64,000 nt of DNA from Terasakiella sp. SH-1 (GTDB lineage: Bacteria; Pseudomonadota; Alphaproteobacteria; Rhodospirillales; Terasakiellaceae). Below, in pieces: positions 8,846 to 20,323 of the stretch. The DNA lies in contig NZ_CP038255.1 of the NCBI RefSeq assembly GCF_004564135.1, positions 404,501 through 468,500 of the forward strand, read 5' to 3'. A program made the translations under genes and the position numbers. The notes beneath the pieces were generated by a model. That model had not been told where the DNA came from. It saw only the letters and a program-made list of their open reading frames with translations, and made no database searches. Every line of letters starts with the position of its first letter. Position 1 is the first letter of the stretch.

Positions 8846-10543
8846 TTATTGGGCACTTGTTTTTAGGTCGGTAATCAGGTTGTTCATGGTTTCATCCAGC
8901 ATGGCTGAACTGTTGCGCAGTTCGTTACTGGCTTCCTGAACTTCTGTGGCCGACGTCATTGTTTTATCGGCATCTTGAGAGACCGCAGCAATATGGACGG
9001 AAATCTCTTCTGTACCATTTGAGGCTTCCTGCACATTCCGGCTAATTTCCTGAATACAGGCATGTTGTTCTTCGACAGCTGCGGCAATGGCCGAAGAGGC
9101 ATCACGTACATTGGTAATGGTGGCTGTAATGCCTTCGATTGCATGGACAGCCTGATCTGTACGGGCCTGAATCTCGGTAATTTGTTGGGAAACTTCCTGA
9201 GTCGCCTGTGCCGTTTGATTAGCAAGGTTTTTCACTTCCGAGGCCACAACGGCAAAGCCTTTACCAGCACTGCCAGCACGTGCGGCTTCAATGGTCGCAT
9301 TCAGCGCCAGCATGTTGGTTTGTTCGGCAATATCTTGAATCATGACCACAACTTCACCAATTTTGCCAGCTGCGCTGCTCAGGCTTTGAATGACCTCATT
9401 GGTTTGCTGGGCCTCATGGGCAGCGCTTTCTGCGGTTTGGTTGGTGTGTTCAACTTGCCTGCCGATTTCACCGGAAGAGGCATTCAGCTCTTCTGTTGCT
9501 GCCGCAACGGTTTGAACATTCTGCGATGTTTCCTGAGAGATTTTAGCAACTGCGGTACTTTCCTTGTTGGTTTCAACCGCATTATGATGCATGTCCCCGG
9601 CTGAGGCCCCAAGGTTGTCGACCACATGGGTGATTTGTTCGACGACACCATGCATGCGTTCATTCACATTAACGGCGAGAGACAGAATGCTCTCCTTGCG
9701 TTCTTTTTCAGCTTGCTGGCGGGCCTGTTCCTGTTGATTGCGCAATTTTTCAGCATCTTGGGCATTTTGTTTAAAGACTTCAACCGCATTGGCCATCATG
9801 CCAATTTCATCCCCACGGTTTTTTCCCATAATGTCGATATCAAGCTTTCCAGTGGAGAGTTCTTCCATTTGACCGGAAATTTGCGTGATGCCATTGCTGA
9901 GATTGCGGGCAATAAGAAAGGACATCCCTCCTGCAATGATCAGGGCAGCAACTACAATCAGGGCAAAAAAGCGGAACTGGCTGTGAAAGGCTTCTTCAAC
10001 ATCGTCCAAATACAGGCCGCTGCCCACAATCCAGCTCCAGTCTCGCGACAGTTTGACATAAGAAATTTTTTCTACGGGGTCGTCAAAGCCGGGCTTGGGC
10101 CAAAGATAATCGACAAAACCTGCACCGTTATTGGTTTTAACCGTTTTCACAAATTCCGAGAAAAAATATTTGCCGTTTTTATCTTGGAGCTTGGAGAGGT
10201 TTTTACCATCCAAGGAAGGTTTGATCGGATGCATGATCATGACGGTGTCGATATCATTGATCCATAGATATTCTTTCCCGTCATAGCGAATCGCCTTGAT
10301 AATTTCCTTGGCTGTATCTTGGGCTTCTTTTAGCCCCATTGCGCCAGAACGTGCCTTTTGGGCATAACTTTCAATGATACTATGGGCTTCTTCAACGACG
10401 CTGCGGACTTTATCCTGACGGTCGGTGAAAAGGATTTCATGCATGTTGTTGGCTGAAAATGCAGCCACGCTGATAAGTGCAACCGTAAATATAATTGCTG
10501 GAAGCCAGATTTTTGAACCGATGTTCAGTCTGTCTAAGAACAT
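8846..10543 (-). CDS. Methyl-accepting chemotaxis protein with Cache sensor
   Basis: A 565-residue inner-membrane chemoreceptor. Order: transmembrane helix about 12-31, periplasmic single-Cache-type sensor about 35-185 ([34 protein letters not shown]), transmembrane helix about 192-212 ([17 protein letters not shown]), HAMP about 213-265, then a long coiled-coil signalling domain with the conserved tip ([32 protein letters not shown]). There is no C-terminal NWETF-type CheR-docking pentapeptide; it ends LKTSAQ. sCache_2 sensors of this type commonly bind small carboxylates, but the ligand here is not identifiable. The ATG at 10543 is preceded by a purine-rich ggggg stretch. No che genes are near, so it works through distant CheA/CheW. 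Confidence 0.93.
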   Translation of the reverse strand: MFLDRLNIGSKIWLPAIIFTVALISVAAFSANNMHEILFTDRQDKVRSVVEEAHSIIESYAQKARSGAMGLKEAQDTAKEIIKAIRYDGKEYLWINDIDTVMIMHPIKPSLDGKNLSKLQDKNGKYFFSEFVKTVKTNNGAGFVDYLWPKPGFDDPVEKISYVKLSRDWSWIVGSGLYLDDVEEAFHSQFRFFALIVVAALIIAGGMSFLIARNLSNGITQISGQMEELSTGKLDIDIMGKNRGDEIGMMANAVEVFKQNAQDAEKLRNQQEQARQQAEKERKESILSLAVNVNERMHGVVEQITHVVDNLGASAGDMHHNAVETNKESTAVAKISQETSQNVQTVAAATEELNASSGEIGRQVEHTNQTAESAAHEAQQTNEVIQSLSSAAGKIGEVVVMIQDIAEQTNMLALNATIEAARAGSAGKGFAVVASEVKNLANQTAQATQEVSQQITEIQARTDQAVHAIEGITATITNVRDASSAIAAAVEEQHACIQEISRNVQEASNGTEEISVHIAAVSQDADKTMTSATEVQEASNELRNSSAMLDETMNNLITDLKTSAQ

Positions 10544-10637
10544 GATGCCCCCCTTTGTTACCCGCTCTTTAAAATCGTAGGTAATTGTGCCTAGATTATG
10601 TCTAATTGTATTAGTTTTTTAATTGTTAAGTTTGTCT

Positions 10638-10691
10638 ATCCTATCCATGAAGATAGGATGACGCAAACGTGATGCTTATGCATCAAGTTTG
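10638..10691. other. Two adjacent hairpins in the 268-bp gap 10544-10811
   Basis: First hairpin: atcctatc (10638-10645) pairs perfectly with gataggat (10652-10659) across a 6-nt loop. Second: 10664-10675 pairs with 10680-10691 around ttat with one mismatch (caaac-g-tgatgc). The gap holds the 5' region of the chemoreceptor gene and the 3' region of the PDE gene, both minus strand. Neither hairpin has a clear U tract, so they could be mRNA leader structures or weak terminators. I see no gene in the gap. Confidence 0.45.
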
Positions 10692-10811
10692 TGCTATTTG
10701 CAATTACAAATTGATTTTGTTGAAAGTCAAAAGTGTCTGAATTGACTTATAAGTAAGCCGCTGGTTTTGTTTTTTATCTGAAAGCTTTAATTAATATAAG
10801 TTGAAATTCTA

Positions 10812-12578
10812 CTATTTGGCTTTGGTTCTAAATGCCCTTTTTTCAGCAAAAAGATTGAATTCCTCAATCTTTAGCGGGCGGCTATAATAATAGCCCTGAC
10901 CGAGCTGGCAGCCTTTGCCCAATAAAAAATCATTATGCTCTTTTGTTTCGATGCCTTCACCGACAACTTCAAGGCCAAGACTCTGTGCCATGGTGAGAAT
11001 CGCACTGACCATGGCGGCGTCTTCCGGATTGCTGGTGACATCACGCACAAACATGCGATCAATTTTCAGGGTATCAAGGGGGAAACGTTTGAGGTAATTC
11101 AGGCTGGAATATCCGGTGCCGAAGTCATCAATGGAAAGGCGCACGCCCATGGCTTTGAGTTCATGAAGGATCACCAGTGCATCTTCGATATTTTCCATCA
11201 TCAGGGTTTCAGTGATCTCAAGACTAAGCTGATTGGGGTTAAACCCGGTGCGTTTTAAAACACCCTTAATGATATCAGGTAGGTTGGCTTCTCGAAACTG
11301 ACGGCTGGACAGGTTGACACTCACACGAAAGGGGCTATGGCTTTGATCAGACCAGCCCTTGATTTCACGACAGGCTTGTTCCAGCACCCATTCCCCAATG
11401 GGAACAATCAGATGGTTCTGTTCGGCCAAGGGGATAAACTGATCAGGGGAAACCAGACCACGTTCTGCATTGTGCCAACGCACCAGTGCTTCGGCACTTT
11501 TCATATGCCCTGTTTTTAGATCAACAATGGGTTGATAGACCACATGAAATTCATCAAATGTTTGCACCGCCTTGCGCAGGTCAATCTCAAGGGTGCGTTT
11601 GGCCTGGGCTTTGGCATCAAGGTCGGGGGTAAAGAAATGATAGGTATTTCGCCCAGACTCTTTGGCCTTGTTCATGGCGCTGTCTGCATTGCGCAGCAGG
11701 GTTTCCACATCATCGCCATCACCGGGCCAGCTGCAAATACCGATTGAGCAGGAAATATGGATTTCCTCATTTTCGATATCAAAGGGCCGATGCAGGCTGG
11801 CGAGGGTGGCCTCAGCCGCCAATCGGGTCTGTTCATCATTTTTAATATCGGGAATGACAGCGGTAAATTGATCGCCACTGAAGCGCGCAACAGTGGTTTC
11901 TTTACTTAACGTATTGCTAAAACGAATGGCGACTTCCTGTAACAGCTTGTCCCCAATTGTATGCCCCATTGTGTCATTGATGATTTTGAACCCATCCAGC
12001 CCAATGAACAGCAGGGCCGTTTGGGACCCTTTTTGACCAGAGGTATAAAGCGCATTAATGAAATGGTTGAGAAACAGGTTCCAGTTGGGCAGGTCTGTGA
12101 TCAGGTCGTAATTACTGCGATGGGCGAGTTTTTCTTCGGTTTCTTTTTCCTGGGTAACATCTCGGAAGAAAAAGACATAATTCGCCATATCCGGGTCGTC
12201 GTTATCCAGACTGTGGATATGGGTATCAACACGATAGACTGTTCCGGTCTTTCCTTCATTCCATAACAGTCCTTCCCAATGGCCTTCCTGTTCCAGGCTG
12301 GTTTGAACTCTAGGCCAAAGTTCCCCCCGTTTATGATGGGCAATCATGGCATTGATGGGGAAGAACTGAATCTCGCTTTCGTCATATTCGGTGAGCTTAC
12401 AAAAGGCCGGGTTGACGCTGATGATCTGGAAATTGGTATTGACCAAGGCAATGGGCTGGGTAGCAGACTGGAAGACAGAAGACAGCATGCGATAACGTGC
12501 AACTTCGCGACGTTGGGCAACGAGCTTGCTTTTGAGAGCGGTGATCTCTCTTTTCAGACTGTCAATTTCCTGTGTCAT
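10812..12578 (-). CDS. PAS-GGDEF-EAL protein, probable cyclic-di-GMP phosphodiesterase
   Basis: A 588-residue cytoplasmic protein: coiled coil about 1-28, PAS about 33-145 (PIALVNTNFQIISVNPAFCKLTEYDESE), GGDEF domain about 160-320, EAL domain about 330-580. The diguanylate cyclase signature is FSGDQF instead of GGDEF, so synthesis is probably lost. The EAL side is complete in what I can see: AEALVRW, the ITETLMM motif, IDDFGTGYSSLNYL and KIDRMFV. Net activity is therefore inferred to be hydrolysis of c-di-GMP, tuned by the PAS domain and perhaps by GTP on the degenerate GGDEF. ATG at 12578. Together with the diguanylate cyclase at 52.9 kb it suggests an active c-di-GMP network. Confidence 0.92.
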   Translation of the reverse strand: MTQEIDSLKREITALKSKLVAQRREVARYRMLSSVFQSATQPIALVNTNFQIISVNPAFCKLTEYDESEIQFFPINAMIAHHKRGELWPRVQTSLEQEGHWEGLLWNEGKTGTVYRVDTHIHSLDNDDPDMANYVFFFRDVTQEKETEEKLAHRSNYDLITDLPNWNLFLNHFINALYTSGQKGSQTALLFIGLDGFKIINDTMGHTIGDKLLQEVAIRFSNTLSKETTVARFSGDQFTAVIPDIKNDEQTRLAAEATLASLHRPFDIENEEIHISCSIGICSWPGDGDDVETLLRNADSAMNKAKESGRNTYHFFTPDLDAKAQAKRTLEIDLRKAVQTFDEFHVVYQPIVDLKTGHMKSAEALVRWHNAERGLVSPDQFIPLAEQNHLIVPIGEWVLEQACREIKGWSDQSHSPFRVSVNLSSRQFREANLPDIIKGVLKRTGFNPNQLSLEITETLMMENIEDALVILHELKAMGVRLSIDDFGTGYSSLNYLKRFPLDTLKIDRMFVRDVTSNPEDAAMVSAILTMAQSLGLEVVGEGIETKEHNDFLLGKGCQLGQGYYYSRPLKIEEFNLFAEKRAFRTKAK

Positions 12579-12668
12579 ATAATCAGGGGCCGGGGGCTAT
12601 GTGTTTGAAGATATTTCTATAAGTTACTCATTAGAATTACTTTAAATCATTGTGTGGGGAATGACCAG

Positions 12669-12718
12669 ACACAAAAAAACAGCGCTAAAGCAATCTGCTT
12701 TGCGCTGTTTTTTTGTGT
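12669..12718 (-). terminator. Strong terminator downstream of aspartate aminotransferase
   Basis: Positions 12669-12685 (acacaaaaaaacagcgc) are the exact reverse complement of 12702-12718, and the interior aaagca/tgcttt extends the stem, giving more than 20 bp around a tiny loop. The A run on the plus strand gives the U tract for transcripts coming from the minus-strand gene that ends at 12734. It is symmetric and could stop transcription both ways. Confidence 0.85.
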
Positions 12719-12733
12719 GATGCTGAAAGAAGC

Positions 12734-13951
<1,218 letters not shown>

Positions 13952-14128
13952 TCAAAGAGGTATGGATAATAAAAAATAGAGTTAGTCCGATGAAAAGAAT
14001 CATCAAACCATTTGAACAGACCCTACGCCTGAGTCTTCTTTGACGCAAGGTTTATTGGCAGTTTTGTGACAATTTCTTCCCCATTTCGCTAACTTGCCCT
14101 GAAATCGACTTTGCAATAGAATTAAGGA

Positions 14129-14884
14129 ATGTTTAGGCACCTCTTTTTGTTCTTGGCTTTTGTCATTCTGCCACTTTCTTCTTCGCAGGCAGAAGAGGTG
14201 GATGTGCACCTTTTCCTGTCTGATATTGCAGGAATGAGTATGCCGGGTGAGGCTGAAAAAGGGATGGGGCGTGAATTGGCCGAACATGCCTTGCAGGCAG
14301 CAGGGTTAAGTTACGAGATCCGTTTTTTACCCTGGTCACGGCTGGTGAAAACAGCATCACGTGACCCAAAAGCAGTCATGCTTCCATTGGGGCGCACACA
14401 ACAGCGCGAAGAGTCCTATACCTGGATCAGGTCCATTTTTAAGGCAGAGATCGGATTTGTATCTCTTAACCAAAGCATTGATGATTTTGAAACAGCCAAG
14501 GGGCTAGACAGTCTCGGCGTTTGGAAAAATACGTTTTTTGAAACGGTGTTAAGGCAAAAGGGGTTTCAGAATCTCTCCCTTTTTAAGGGGGATGAAAAAC
14601 TGGGCAAGCTGTTTCTTTCCGGGCGAACACAGGCTTGGTATGGGGAATTAAACGAAAGCCGCTATCGTTTCAAAAACTTTGAAGAACAAGAGCAATTACG
14701 CCAGCTCAATATTTATTTCGGCAAACCTGTTACGGCAATTGAAGCCTGGATGGTTGCAGGCAAAGACTTTGCTCCTGAAAAGGCTGAAAAAATCCGAATT
14801 GCGCTTAATGCCTTGTTTCTTTCAGGTTATGCAGATCAGCTTTATCAGCACTATTATGATTTTACAGGTAAGGAAAGCCATTAG
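14129..14884 (+). CDS. Periplasmic solute-binding protein-like (SBP family 3)
   Basis: A 251-residue protein with a signal peptide (FLFLAFVILPLSSSQA, cleavage about residue 21). The rest resembles short family-3 periplasmic binding proteins: GMGRELAEHALQAAGLSYEIRFLPWSRLVKTA near the N-terminal lobe, and the later QLYQHYYDF tail. No permease or ATPase gene is adjacent, so it is probably not a standard ABC importer component; isolated genes of this type are common in proteobacteria and may feed sensors. The ligand is unknown. It is convergent with the polyphosphate kinase gene, from which it is separated by an imperfect hairpin. Confidence 0.75.
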   Translation: MFRHLFLFLAFVILPLSSSQAEEVDVHLFLSDIAGMSMPGEAEKGMGRELAEHALQAAGLSYEIRFLPWSRLVKTASRDPKAVMLPLGRTQQREESYTWIRSIFKAEIGFVSLNQSIDDFETAKGLDSLGVWKNTFFETVLRQKGFQNLSLFKGDEKLGKLFLSGRTQAWYGELNESRYRFKNFEEQEQLRQLNIYFGKPVTAIEAWMVAGKDFAPEKAEKIRIALNALFLSGYADQLYQHYYDFTGKESH

Positions 14885-14919
14885 GCCGTTCTCGGGTTTG
14901 CTCCTTGAGAACGACCTAA
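14881..14919. terminator. Imperfect hairpin between convergent genes
   Basis: ttaggccgttctc (14881-14893) pairs with gagaacgacctaa (14907-14919) with one mismatch around a 13-nt loop, just at the end of the binding-protein gene and 19 bp before the end of ppk2. It has no clear T tract, so terminator function is tentative. Confidence 0.5.
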
Positions 14920-14937
14920 TGGGTATAGGATAGGCGC

Positions 14938-15936
14938 TTAGTCTTCTACGTCCAGTTCCTGTTCTGTCGTGCGGATAATGCGGGGGTCCCACTGGAGCAA
15001 TTCTTCGTTTTTGCCCTCATATTGGACTTGGCTTAAGAAATAACGAATGGCATTGATCCGTGCACGTTTCTTGTCATCGGATTTCACAATGGTCCAGGGC
15101 GCTTCCTTGGTATCGGTATAGAAGAAAACATCTTCTTTGGCCTTGGTATATTCATCCCACTTGTTTTGGGATTCCTTATCCACAGGGGAGAGTTTCCATT
15201 GTTTCAGGACATCATTTTCCCGGCTGGCAAAGCGGCGGGCCTGTTCTGTTTTTGAGACAGAGAAATAGAATTTGAACATTTTCAGGCCGCTGCGATACAG
15301 CATGCGTTCAAATTCCGGCACAGAACGCAGGAACTCTTTGACATCATCGGGGTCACAAAAGCCCATGACGCGTTCCACCATGCCCCGGTTATACCAGGAA
15401 CGGTCAAACAAAATGATTTCCCCCGCAGTTGGCAGGTGTTGAACATAACGTTGGAAATACCACTGGTAACGTTCACGGTCCGTCGGTTTTTCCAGAGCAA
15501 CCACCTGACAGCCCCGTGGGTTGAGATGTTCAATAAAGCGTTTGATCGTACCGCCTTTACCGGCCGCATCACGCCCCTCAAAAATAGACAGGATTTTCTG
15601 TCCGCTGACTTTGACGTGGTTTTGCATTTTCAGCAATTCCACATGAAGTGGGGCAATGATTTCCAGATAATCTGCGGTTCTGATTTTTGTCAGGGGGGCA
15701 TCCAATCCATCAAGCTGGTCAATGGGTGTGCCGTTGAGTAATCCGGTTCCCATTTGTTTGATTTTTTTCTTGCCGCCTTTTTTGCCTTTGAACTTTTCCG
15801 CATCGCGACCTGAAGGTTTGATCAGTTCCAGATTATCGGTTGCGATCATTTCCTGCTCAATCAGCGCATCATCCTGTGTGTCCGGGTCCAAAGTGACGAT
15901 ATTGTCGAGTTGCTTTGATGTTTTCTTGGATGCCAT
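14938..15936 (-). CDS. ppk2: Polyphosphate kinase 2
   Basis: A 332-residue PPK2 that transfers phosphate between polyphosphate and nucleoside diphosphates (GDP/ADP to GTP/ATP preferred in family). Visible: a charged, lysine-rich N-terminal extension about 1-75 (KGKKGGKKKIKQ), Walker A FEGRDAAGKGGTIKR, KPTDRERYQWYFQRY, Walker B ILFDRSWYNRG, and the lid region ERMLYRSGLKMFKFYFSVS. Length and single catalytic domain fit class I one-domain PPK2. The ATG at 15936 follows a purine-rich ggggaaa stretch. No ppk1/ppx is beside it. It is probably monocistronic and divergent from uvrB. Confidence 0.93.
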   Translation of the reverse strand: MASKKTSKQLDNIVTLDPDTQDDALIEQEMIATDNLELIKPSGRDAEKFKGKKGGKKKIKQMGTGLLNGTPIDQLDGLDAPLTKIRTADYLEIIAPLHVELLKMQNHVKVSGQKILSIFEGRDAAGKGGTIKRFIEHLNPRGCQVVALEKPTDRERYQWYFQRYVQHLPTAGEIILFDRSWYNRGMVERVMGFCDPDDVKEFLRSVPEFERMLYRSGLKMFKFYFSVSKTEQARRFASRENDVLKQWKLSPVDKESQNKWDEYTKAKEDVFFYTDTKEAPWTIVKSDDKKRARINAIRYFLSQVQYEGKNEELLQWDPRIIRTTEQELDVED

Positions 15937-16036
15937 TGCATTTCCCCTTTTTCTATTCTTCCTGTTTCCTATCGTAATGTAGAAAGCAGTGTGCGGGGCA
16001 TTCTGAGAAAAAGCAAATTTATTCTAAAAAAAAACG

Positions 16037-18181
16037 ATGGAGTTTGATATATCCATAGGTATGGAAAATGAAACAGTCTTTACCTCACCCAAGCATCCCA
16101 TCCCCAAAGGGGGAAAGGATTTTAAACTGGTCAGCGAATATGATCCTGCTGGCGATCAGCCCGAAGCCATTGCCGAACTGGTTAAAGGAATTGAAGAGGG
16201 AGAAAAAGATCAGGTTCTACTTGGGGTTACAGGATCAGGGAAAACGTTTACCATTGCCCATGTGATTGAAAAATTACAACGCCCGGCCGTGGTGTTGGCC
16301 CCAAATAAGACCTTGGCGGCCCAGCTTTATGGGGAGATGAAAAGTTTCTTTCCTGATAATCATGTGGAATATTTTGTTTCCTTTTATGATTATTATCAGC
16401 CGGAAGCCTACGTTCCCAAGACTGATACCTATATTGAGAAAGATAGTTCGATTAACGAACAGATTGACCGGATGCGTCATGCGGCGACTCGGTCTCTGTT
16501 GGAATATCGCGATACCATCATTGTAGCATCTGTCTCTTGTATTTACGGTATCGGGGCGGTGGAAACCTATTCAGAAATGACACTCGCCATTGAATCCGGT
16601 GGTGAATATGAAGTGCGCGATTTAATGAAGGGGTTGGTGGAGCTGCAATATCAGCGCAATGACAATAATTTCCAGCGGGGATCTTTCCGTGTACGTGGTG
16701 ATATTATTGAAATTTTCCCCTCTCACTTTGAAGACCGCGCCTGGCGTTTGTCTTTCTTTGGCGAAGAGCTGGAAGACATCTGGGAATTTGATCCCTTAAC
16801 GGGGGAGAAAATTACCACCCTGGAAAAGGTCACGGTTTACCCCAATTCCCACTATGTCACCCCGCGTCCAACCCTGATGCAGGCATCTAAAAAGATCAAA
16901 GATGAAATGAAGGCACGGGTGAAATGGTTTCAGGATAACAATAAACTGATTGAAGCACAGCGTATTGAAGAACGGACCATTTTTGATCTGGAAATGATTG
17001 AAACTACGGGGTTCTGTTCAGGGATTGAAAACTATTCACGCTATCTGACCGATCGTAATGAAGGGGAACCACCGCCAACCCTGTTTGAATATTTGCCTGA
17101 TGATGCCTTGTTGTTTGTCGATGAAAGTCATGTGGGGGTGCCGCAAATCGGTGGCATGTATCGCGGTGACTATAATCGCAAAAGTACCTTGGCAGGGTAT
17201 GGCTTTCGTTTGCCCAGTTGTGTTGATAACCGCCCGCTTAAATTCGAAGAATGGGACCATATGCGCCCTCAGTCGGTCTTTGTTTCTGCCACACCTGGTG
17301 ATTGGGAGATGGAACGCACTGGTGGGGTTTTTGCCGAACAGGTGATCCGTCCCACGGGCCTGATTGACCCGGTCTGTATTGTGCGTCCGGTGGAAACCCA
17401 GGTGGATGACTTGCTTAATGAATGTAAGGAAACAGCCGCACGAGGGGAGCGGGTTTTGGTCACGACCTTGACCAAACGCATGGCCGAAGACCTGACGGAA
17501 TATTTTCATGAACAGGGCGTGCGCGTGCGCTATATGCATTCTGACATTGATACGCTGGAACGTATTGAGATTATCCGGGACTTGCGCCTTGGGGCCTTTG
17601 ATGTGCTGGTTGGGATCAACCTGTTACGTGAAGGTCTGGATATTCCGGAATGTTCGCTTGTGGCCATTTTGGATGCGGATAAAGAAGGGTTCCTGCGTTC
17701 CAAACGTTCATTGGTTCAGACCATTGGCCGTGCTGCGCGTAATATCAATGGCCGGGTTGTGCTCTATGCCGATAAGATGACGGAAAGTCTGGATTATGCC
17801 ATTGGCGAAACAGAACGTCGCCGCGCCAAGCAGCAAGCCTATAATGAAGAACACGGCATCACGCCACAAACGGTGAAATCTAATATCACTGATGTGTTAG
17901 ATGATGTGTCTCAAGGCGATTATCTGACCGTTGATACGGGGGCCGCTGGGGAAGACCATCTGGTTGGTAAAGACCTGAAAACAGTTCTGGCGGAGCTGGA
18001 TAAGAAAATGAAAGAGGCCGCAGCCAATCTGGAATTTGAAGAAGCTGCCCGTCTGCGCGATGAAATTCGCCGTCTGGAAGCCAGTGATCTGGGCCTTGAT
18101 CGTGCCGGTGTTGCCAAGGGTGCGGCCCAACGCGCAGGTGTCGGGGGCAAGAAAAAGAAGAAAAAACGCCGTGGGCCATGA
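16037..18181 (+). CDS. uvrB: Excinuclease ABC subunit B
   Basis: DNA damage verification and strand loading in nucleotide excision repair, acting with UvrA and UvrC. The 714 residues include Walker [11 protein letters not shown], the beta-hairpin region [11 protein letters not shown], helicase motifs ([44 protein letters not shown]) and a C-terminal UVR domain ([17 protein letters not shown]). The end is a lysine/arginine-rich tail ([10 protein letters not shown]). Start ATG 16037 lacks a clear Shine-Dalgarno; ATG 16061 (MENETVF) is an alternative eight codons in. Its TGA overlaps the ATG of arfB, suggesting cotranslation. Confidence 0.97.
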   Translation: MEFDISIGMENETVFTSPKHPIPKGGKDFKLVSEYDPAGDQPEAIAELVKGIEEGEKDQVLLGVTGSGKTFTIAHVIEKLQRPAVVLAPNKTLAAQLYGEMKSFFPDNHVEYFVSFYDYYQPEAYVPKTDTYIEKDSSINEQIDRMRHAATRSLLEYRDTIIVASVSCIYGIGAVETYSEMTLAIESGGEYEVRDLMKGLVELQYQRNDNNFQRGSFRVRGDIIEIFPSHFEDRAWRLSFFGEELEDIWEFDPLTGEKITTLEKVTVYPNSHYVTPRPTLMQASKKIKDEMKARVKWFQDNNKLIEAQRIEERTIFDLEMIETTGFCSGIENYSRYLTDRNEGEPPPTLFEYLPDDALLFVDESHVGVPQIGGMYRGDYNRKSTLAGYGFRLPSCVDNRPLKFEEWDHMRPQSVFVSATPGDWEMERTGGVFAEQVIRPTGLIDPVCIVRPVETQVDDLLNECKETAARGERVLVTTLTKRMAEDLTEYFHEQGVRVRYMHSDIDTLERIEIIRDLRLGAFDVLVGINLLREGLDIPECSLVAILDADKEGFLRSKRSLVQTIGRAARNINGRVVLYADKMTESLDYAIGETERRRAKQQAYNEEHGITPQTVKSNITDVLDDVSQGDYLTVDTGAAGEDHLVGKDLKTVLAELDKKMKEAAANLEFEEAARLRDEIRRLEASDLGLDRAGVAKGAAQRAGVGGKKKKKKRRGP

Positions 18182-18594
18182 TGCGGATAACGGATAGTAT
18201 TTCCATTGATGAGGCTGAGCTTGAAGAAAAGTTCATCCGCTCCCCCGGTAGTGGAGGGCAGAAGGTTAACAAAACAGAGACGGCGGTGCAGTTGCGTTTT
18301 AATGCACGCAAAAGTCTTGTGATAAATCATGCCGTTTTTTTGCGTCTACAAAAAATTGCGGGTAGCAGGATGACGCAAAATGGTGAGATTGTCATAACCG
18401 CCCATCAATTTCGTACTCAGGAATTAAACAGGGAAGATGCCCGTGCCCGTCTTATCAAGATGATTGCCCAAGCTGTTATTCCCCCGAAGAGGCGACGGAA
18501 AACAAAGCCTACTTTGGCTTCGAAAAGGCGTCGACTAGATGGTAAGAAACGGACAAGTGAATTAAAAAAAGGGCGTGGCAAAGTTCGGTTTTAA
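18178..18594 (+). CDS. arfB: Peptidyl-tRNA hydrolase ArfB (ribosome rescue)
   Basis: A 138-residue codon-independent release factor that frees ribosomes stalled on non-stop mRNA. The class-I release factor motif is clear ([19 protein letters not shown] at residues 26-28) and the C-terminus is a basic tail ([18 protein letters not shown], then KKGRGKVRF) expected to thread into the empty mRNA channel. Length agrees with YaeJ/ArfB rather than a full RF. The ATG at 18178 overlaps the uvrB stop as ATGA; ATG 18181 is also possible. Pairing with uvrB is unusual functionally and may simply couple expression. Confidence 0.93.
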   Translation: MMRITDSISIDEAELEEKFIRSPGSGGQKVNKTETAVQLRFNARKSLVINHAVFLRLQKIAGSRMTQNGEIVITAHQFRTQELNREDARARLIKMIAQAVIPPKRRRKTKPTLASKRRRLDGKKRTSELKKGRGKVRF

Positions 18595-18632
18595 GCGTAT
18601 CCTGTCTCCACTTATTATTCGGAGGTACACCT

Positions 18633-19250
18633 ATGGATATCGAAGCGCTGTTTGGCCTTGTTGTGGCAACTATTATTCTTGGCCTTGTTCCCGGTCCGGT
18701 GGTCGCGGCCCTTGTTGGGCGTGCATTGTTTAGCGGGGTTCAGTCGACGTTCGGTTTTCTTGGGGGTGTTTTTGTTGCCGACCTGATCTGGTTGTTAGCC
18801 GCTGTTTCCGGCCTTGGGTATGTGGCGGCGACCTATTCGACCCTTTTCCTTGTGATTAAATATGTAGGCGCGCTTTATCTGATCTATCTTGGCATCGGTG
18901 CCCTTCGCCATGCGTTTGATCAAAATATGGAAGTGAAAATCCCCAGACAATCTCGCAAAGGGGCAGGTTTTATGAGTGGTTTGCTGGTGACATTGGGCAA
19001 TCCGAAACTAGTGGCTTTTTATGTGGGTTTCCTGCCCACCTTTATTGATATGGAAGCCTTGGCTTTTAGCGATACAGTCGTTGCGGCTATTTTGGTCCCG
19101 GCGGTTTTCTGTTTGTGTAATTTTGGCTGGGCGTTCAGCGCATCCAAGGCCCGTACCTTGCTGAAATCAGAAACTCCCATGCGGGCGTTGAACTTTGTTT
19201 CTGGTGGTTTGTTGACTGGAGCCGGGGTCTTCATGATGGCGGAGGAATAG
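18633..19250 (+). CDS. LysE/RhtB-family exporter
   Basis: A 205-residue inner-membrane protein with about six hydrophobic helices. The N-terminal [16 protein letters not shown] stretch is the LysE-family signature, followed by [22 protein letters not shown] and [19 protein letters not shown]. The family exports amino acids (lysine, homoserine, threonine, cysteine derivatives) by proton exchange. A strong ggagg lies 9 bp before ATG 18633. The next gene, a Cds1-like cysteine desulfhydrase, starts 5 bp after its stop, so cysteine or a related amino acid is a reasonable but unproven substrate. Confidence 0.87.
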   Translation: MDIEALFGLVVATIILGLVPGPVVAALVGRALFSGVQSTFGFLGGVFVADLIWLLAAVSGLGYVAATYSTLFLVIKYVGALYLIYLGIGALRHAFDQNMEVKIPRQSRKGAGFMSGLLVTLGNPKLVAFYVGFLPTFIDMEALAFSDTVVAAILVPAVFCLCNFGWAFSASKARTLLKSETPMRALNFVSGGLLTGAGVFMMAEE

Positions 19251-19255
19251 GCGCG

Positions 19256-20323
19256 ATGAGCTGGCTGAATGAAACAATGCGCCGTATTGAGGCGGATTAT
19301 AACCGGTCTGCCGATACCCATATGATCCATCACCCTGTGCCGGGATGTCAGGAAATTGACCTTTATTTCAAGGATGAATCAACCCACCCATCCGGCAGTT
19401 TAAAGCATCGTTTGGCCCGTTCGCTCTTTCTTTACGGGGTCTGCAATGGCCTGATCAATGAAGGGACGACGATTATTGAATCTTCATCTGGCAGTACGGC
19501 GATTTCAGAGGCTTATTTTGCCCGTTTCCTCGGACTTCCTTTTATTGCGGTTGTGCCAAAAGCGACGGCCAAAGCCAAACTGGATCAGATTAAGTTTTTT
19601 GGCGGGCAATGCCATTTGGTGGAACCTCATGAAATATACAGTGCAGCACAGGCGCTGGCTGATGAGTGCAATGGTTATTATATGGATCAGTTTACGAATG
19701 CTGAACGGGCAACCGATTGGCGTTCCAACAATAATATTGCGGACAGTATTTTCGCACAGATGAGCGGAGAGCAGCATCCGGTGCCAAGCTGGATTGTTGT
19801 GAGTGCTGGCACAGGGGGGACATCGGCCACGATTGGGCGATATAAACGGTATTATTCCCGCCAGTTTGGTGCGGCAAAACTCTGTGTGGCAGACCCGGAT
19901 AATTCGGTTTTTTATGACTATTTCCAAACAGGTGATCAGGACTTAACCTCGCCCCATAGCCCGCGTATTGAGGGGATTGGCCGTCCACGGGTGGAGCCGA
20001 GCTTTATTCGCACCGTGGTGGATCATATGGAACAGGTGCCTGATGCGGCCAGTATTGCGGCCATTCATTTTCTTGAAAAAGTGATGGGGCGTAAATGCGG
20101 GGCGTCCACAGGGACGAATTTCTATGCCACTCTTAAATTGATGTGCGAGATGAAGGCCCGCGGGGAAAAGGGCTCTGTGGTCACCATGATCTGTGATCCC
20201 GGCGAACGTTATATTGATACCTATTACAATGCAGATTGGGTGGCGGCACAAGGATTTGATCTAGAACCTCATTTAGAGCTACTGGAACAGGCTTACAAGA
20301 CAGGTGTGTGGGCAGCATGTTAA
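19256..20323 (+). CDS. PLP-dependent cysteine desulfhydrase (Cds1-like)
   Basis: A 355-residue fold-type II PLP enzyme of the cysteine synthase superfamily. [18 protein letters not shown] contains the PLP lysine in the SxKxR context; [19 protein letters not shown] is the substrate loop and [14 protein letters not shown] the phosphate-binding glycine loop. The extended form with [18 protein letters not shown] is characteristic of the Cds1 group, for which cysteine breakdown to H2S, pyruvate and ammonia is reported in Mycobacterium; that activity is transferred here by resemblance. ggagg lies before ATG 19256. It is flanked by an exporter and a phosphodiesterase in one apparent operon. Confidence 0.8.
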   Translation: MSWLNETMRRIEADYNRSADTHMIHHPVPGCQEIDLYFKDESTHPSGSLKHRLARSLFLYGVCNGLINEGTTIIESSSGSTAISEAYFARFLGLPFIAVVPKATAKAKLDQIKFFGGQCHLVEPHEIYSAAQALADECNGYYMDQFTNAERATDWRSNNNIADSIFAQMSGEQHPVPSWIVVSAGTGGTSATIGRYKRYYSRQFGAAKLCVADPDNSVFYDYFQTGDQDLTSPHSPRIEGIGRPRVEPSFIRTVVDHMEQVPDAASIAAIHFLEKVMGRKCGASTGTNFYATLKLMCEMKARGEKGSVVTMICDPGERYIDTYYNADWVAAQGFDLEPHLELLEQAYKTGVWAAC

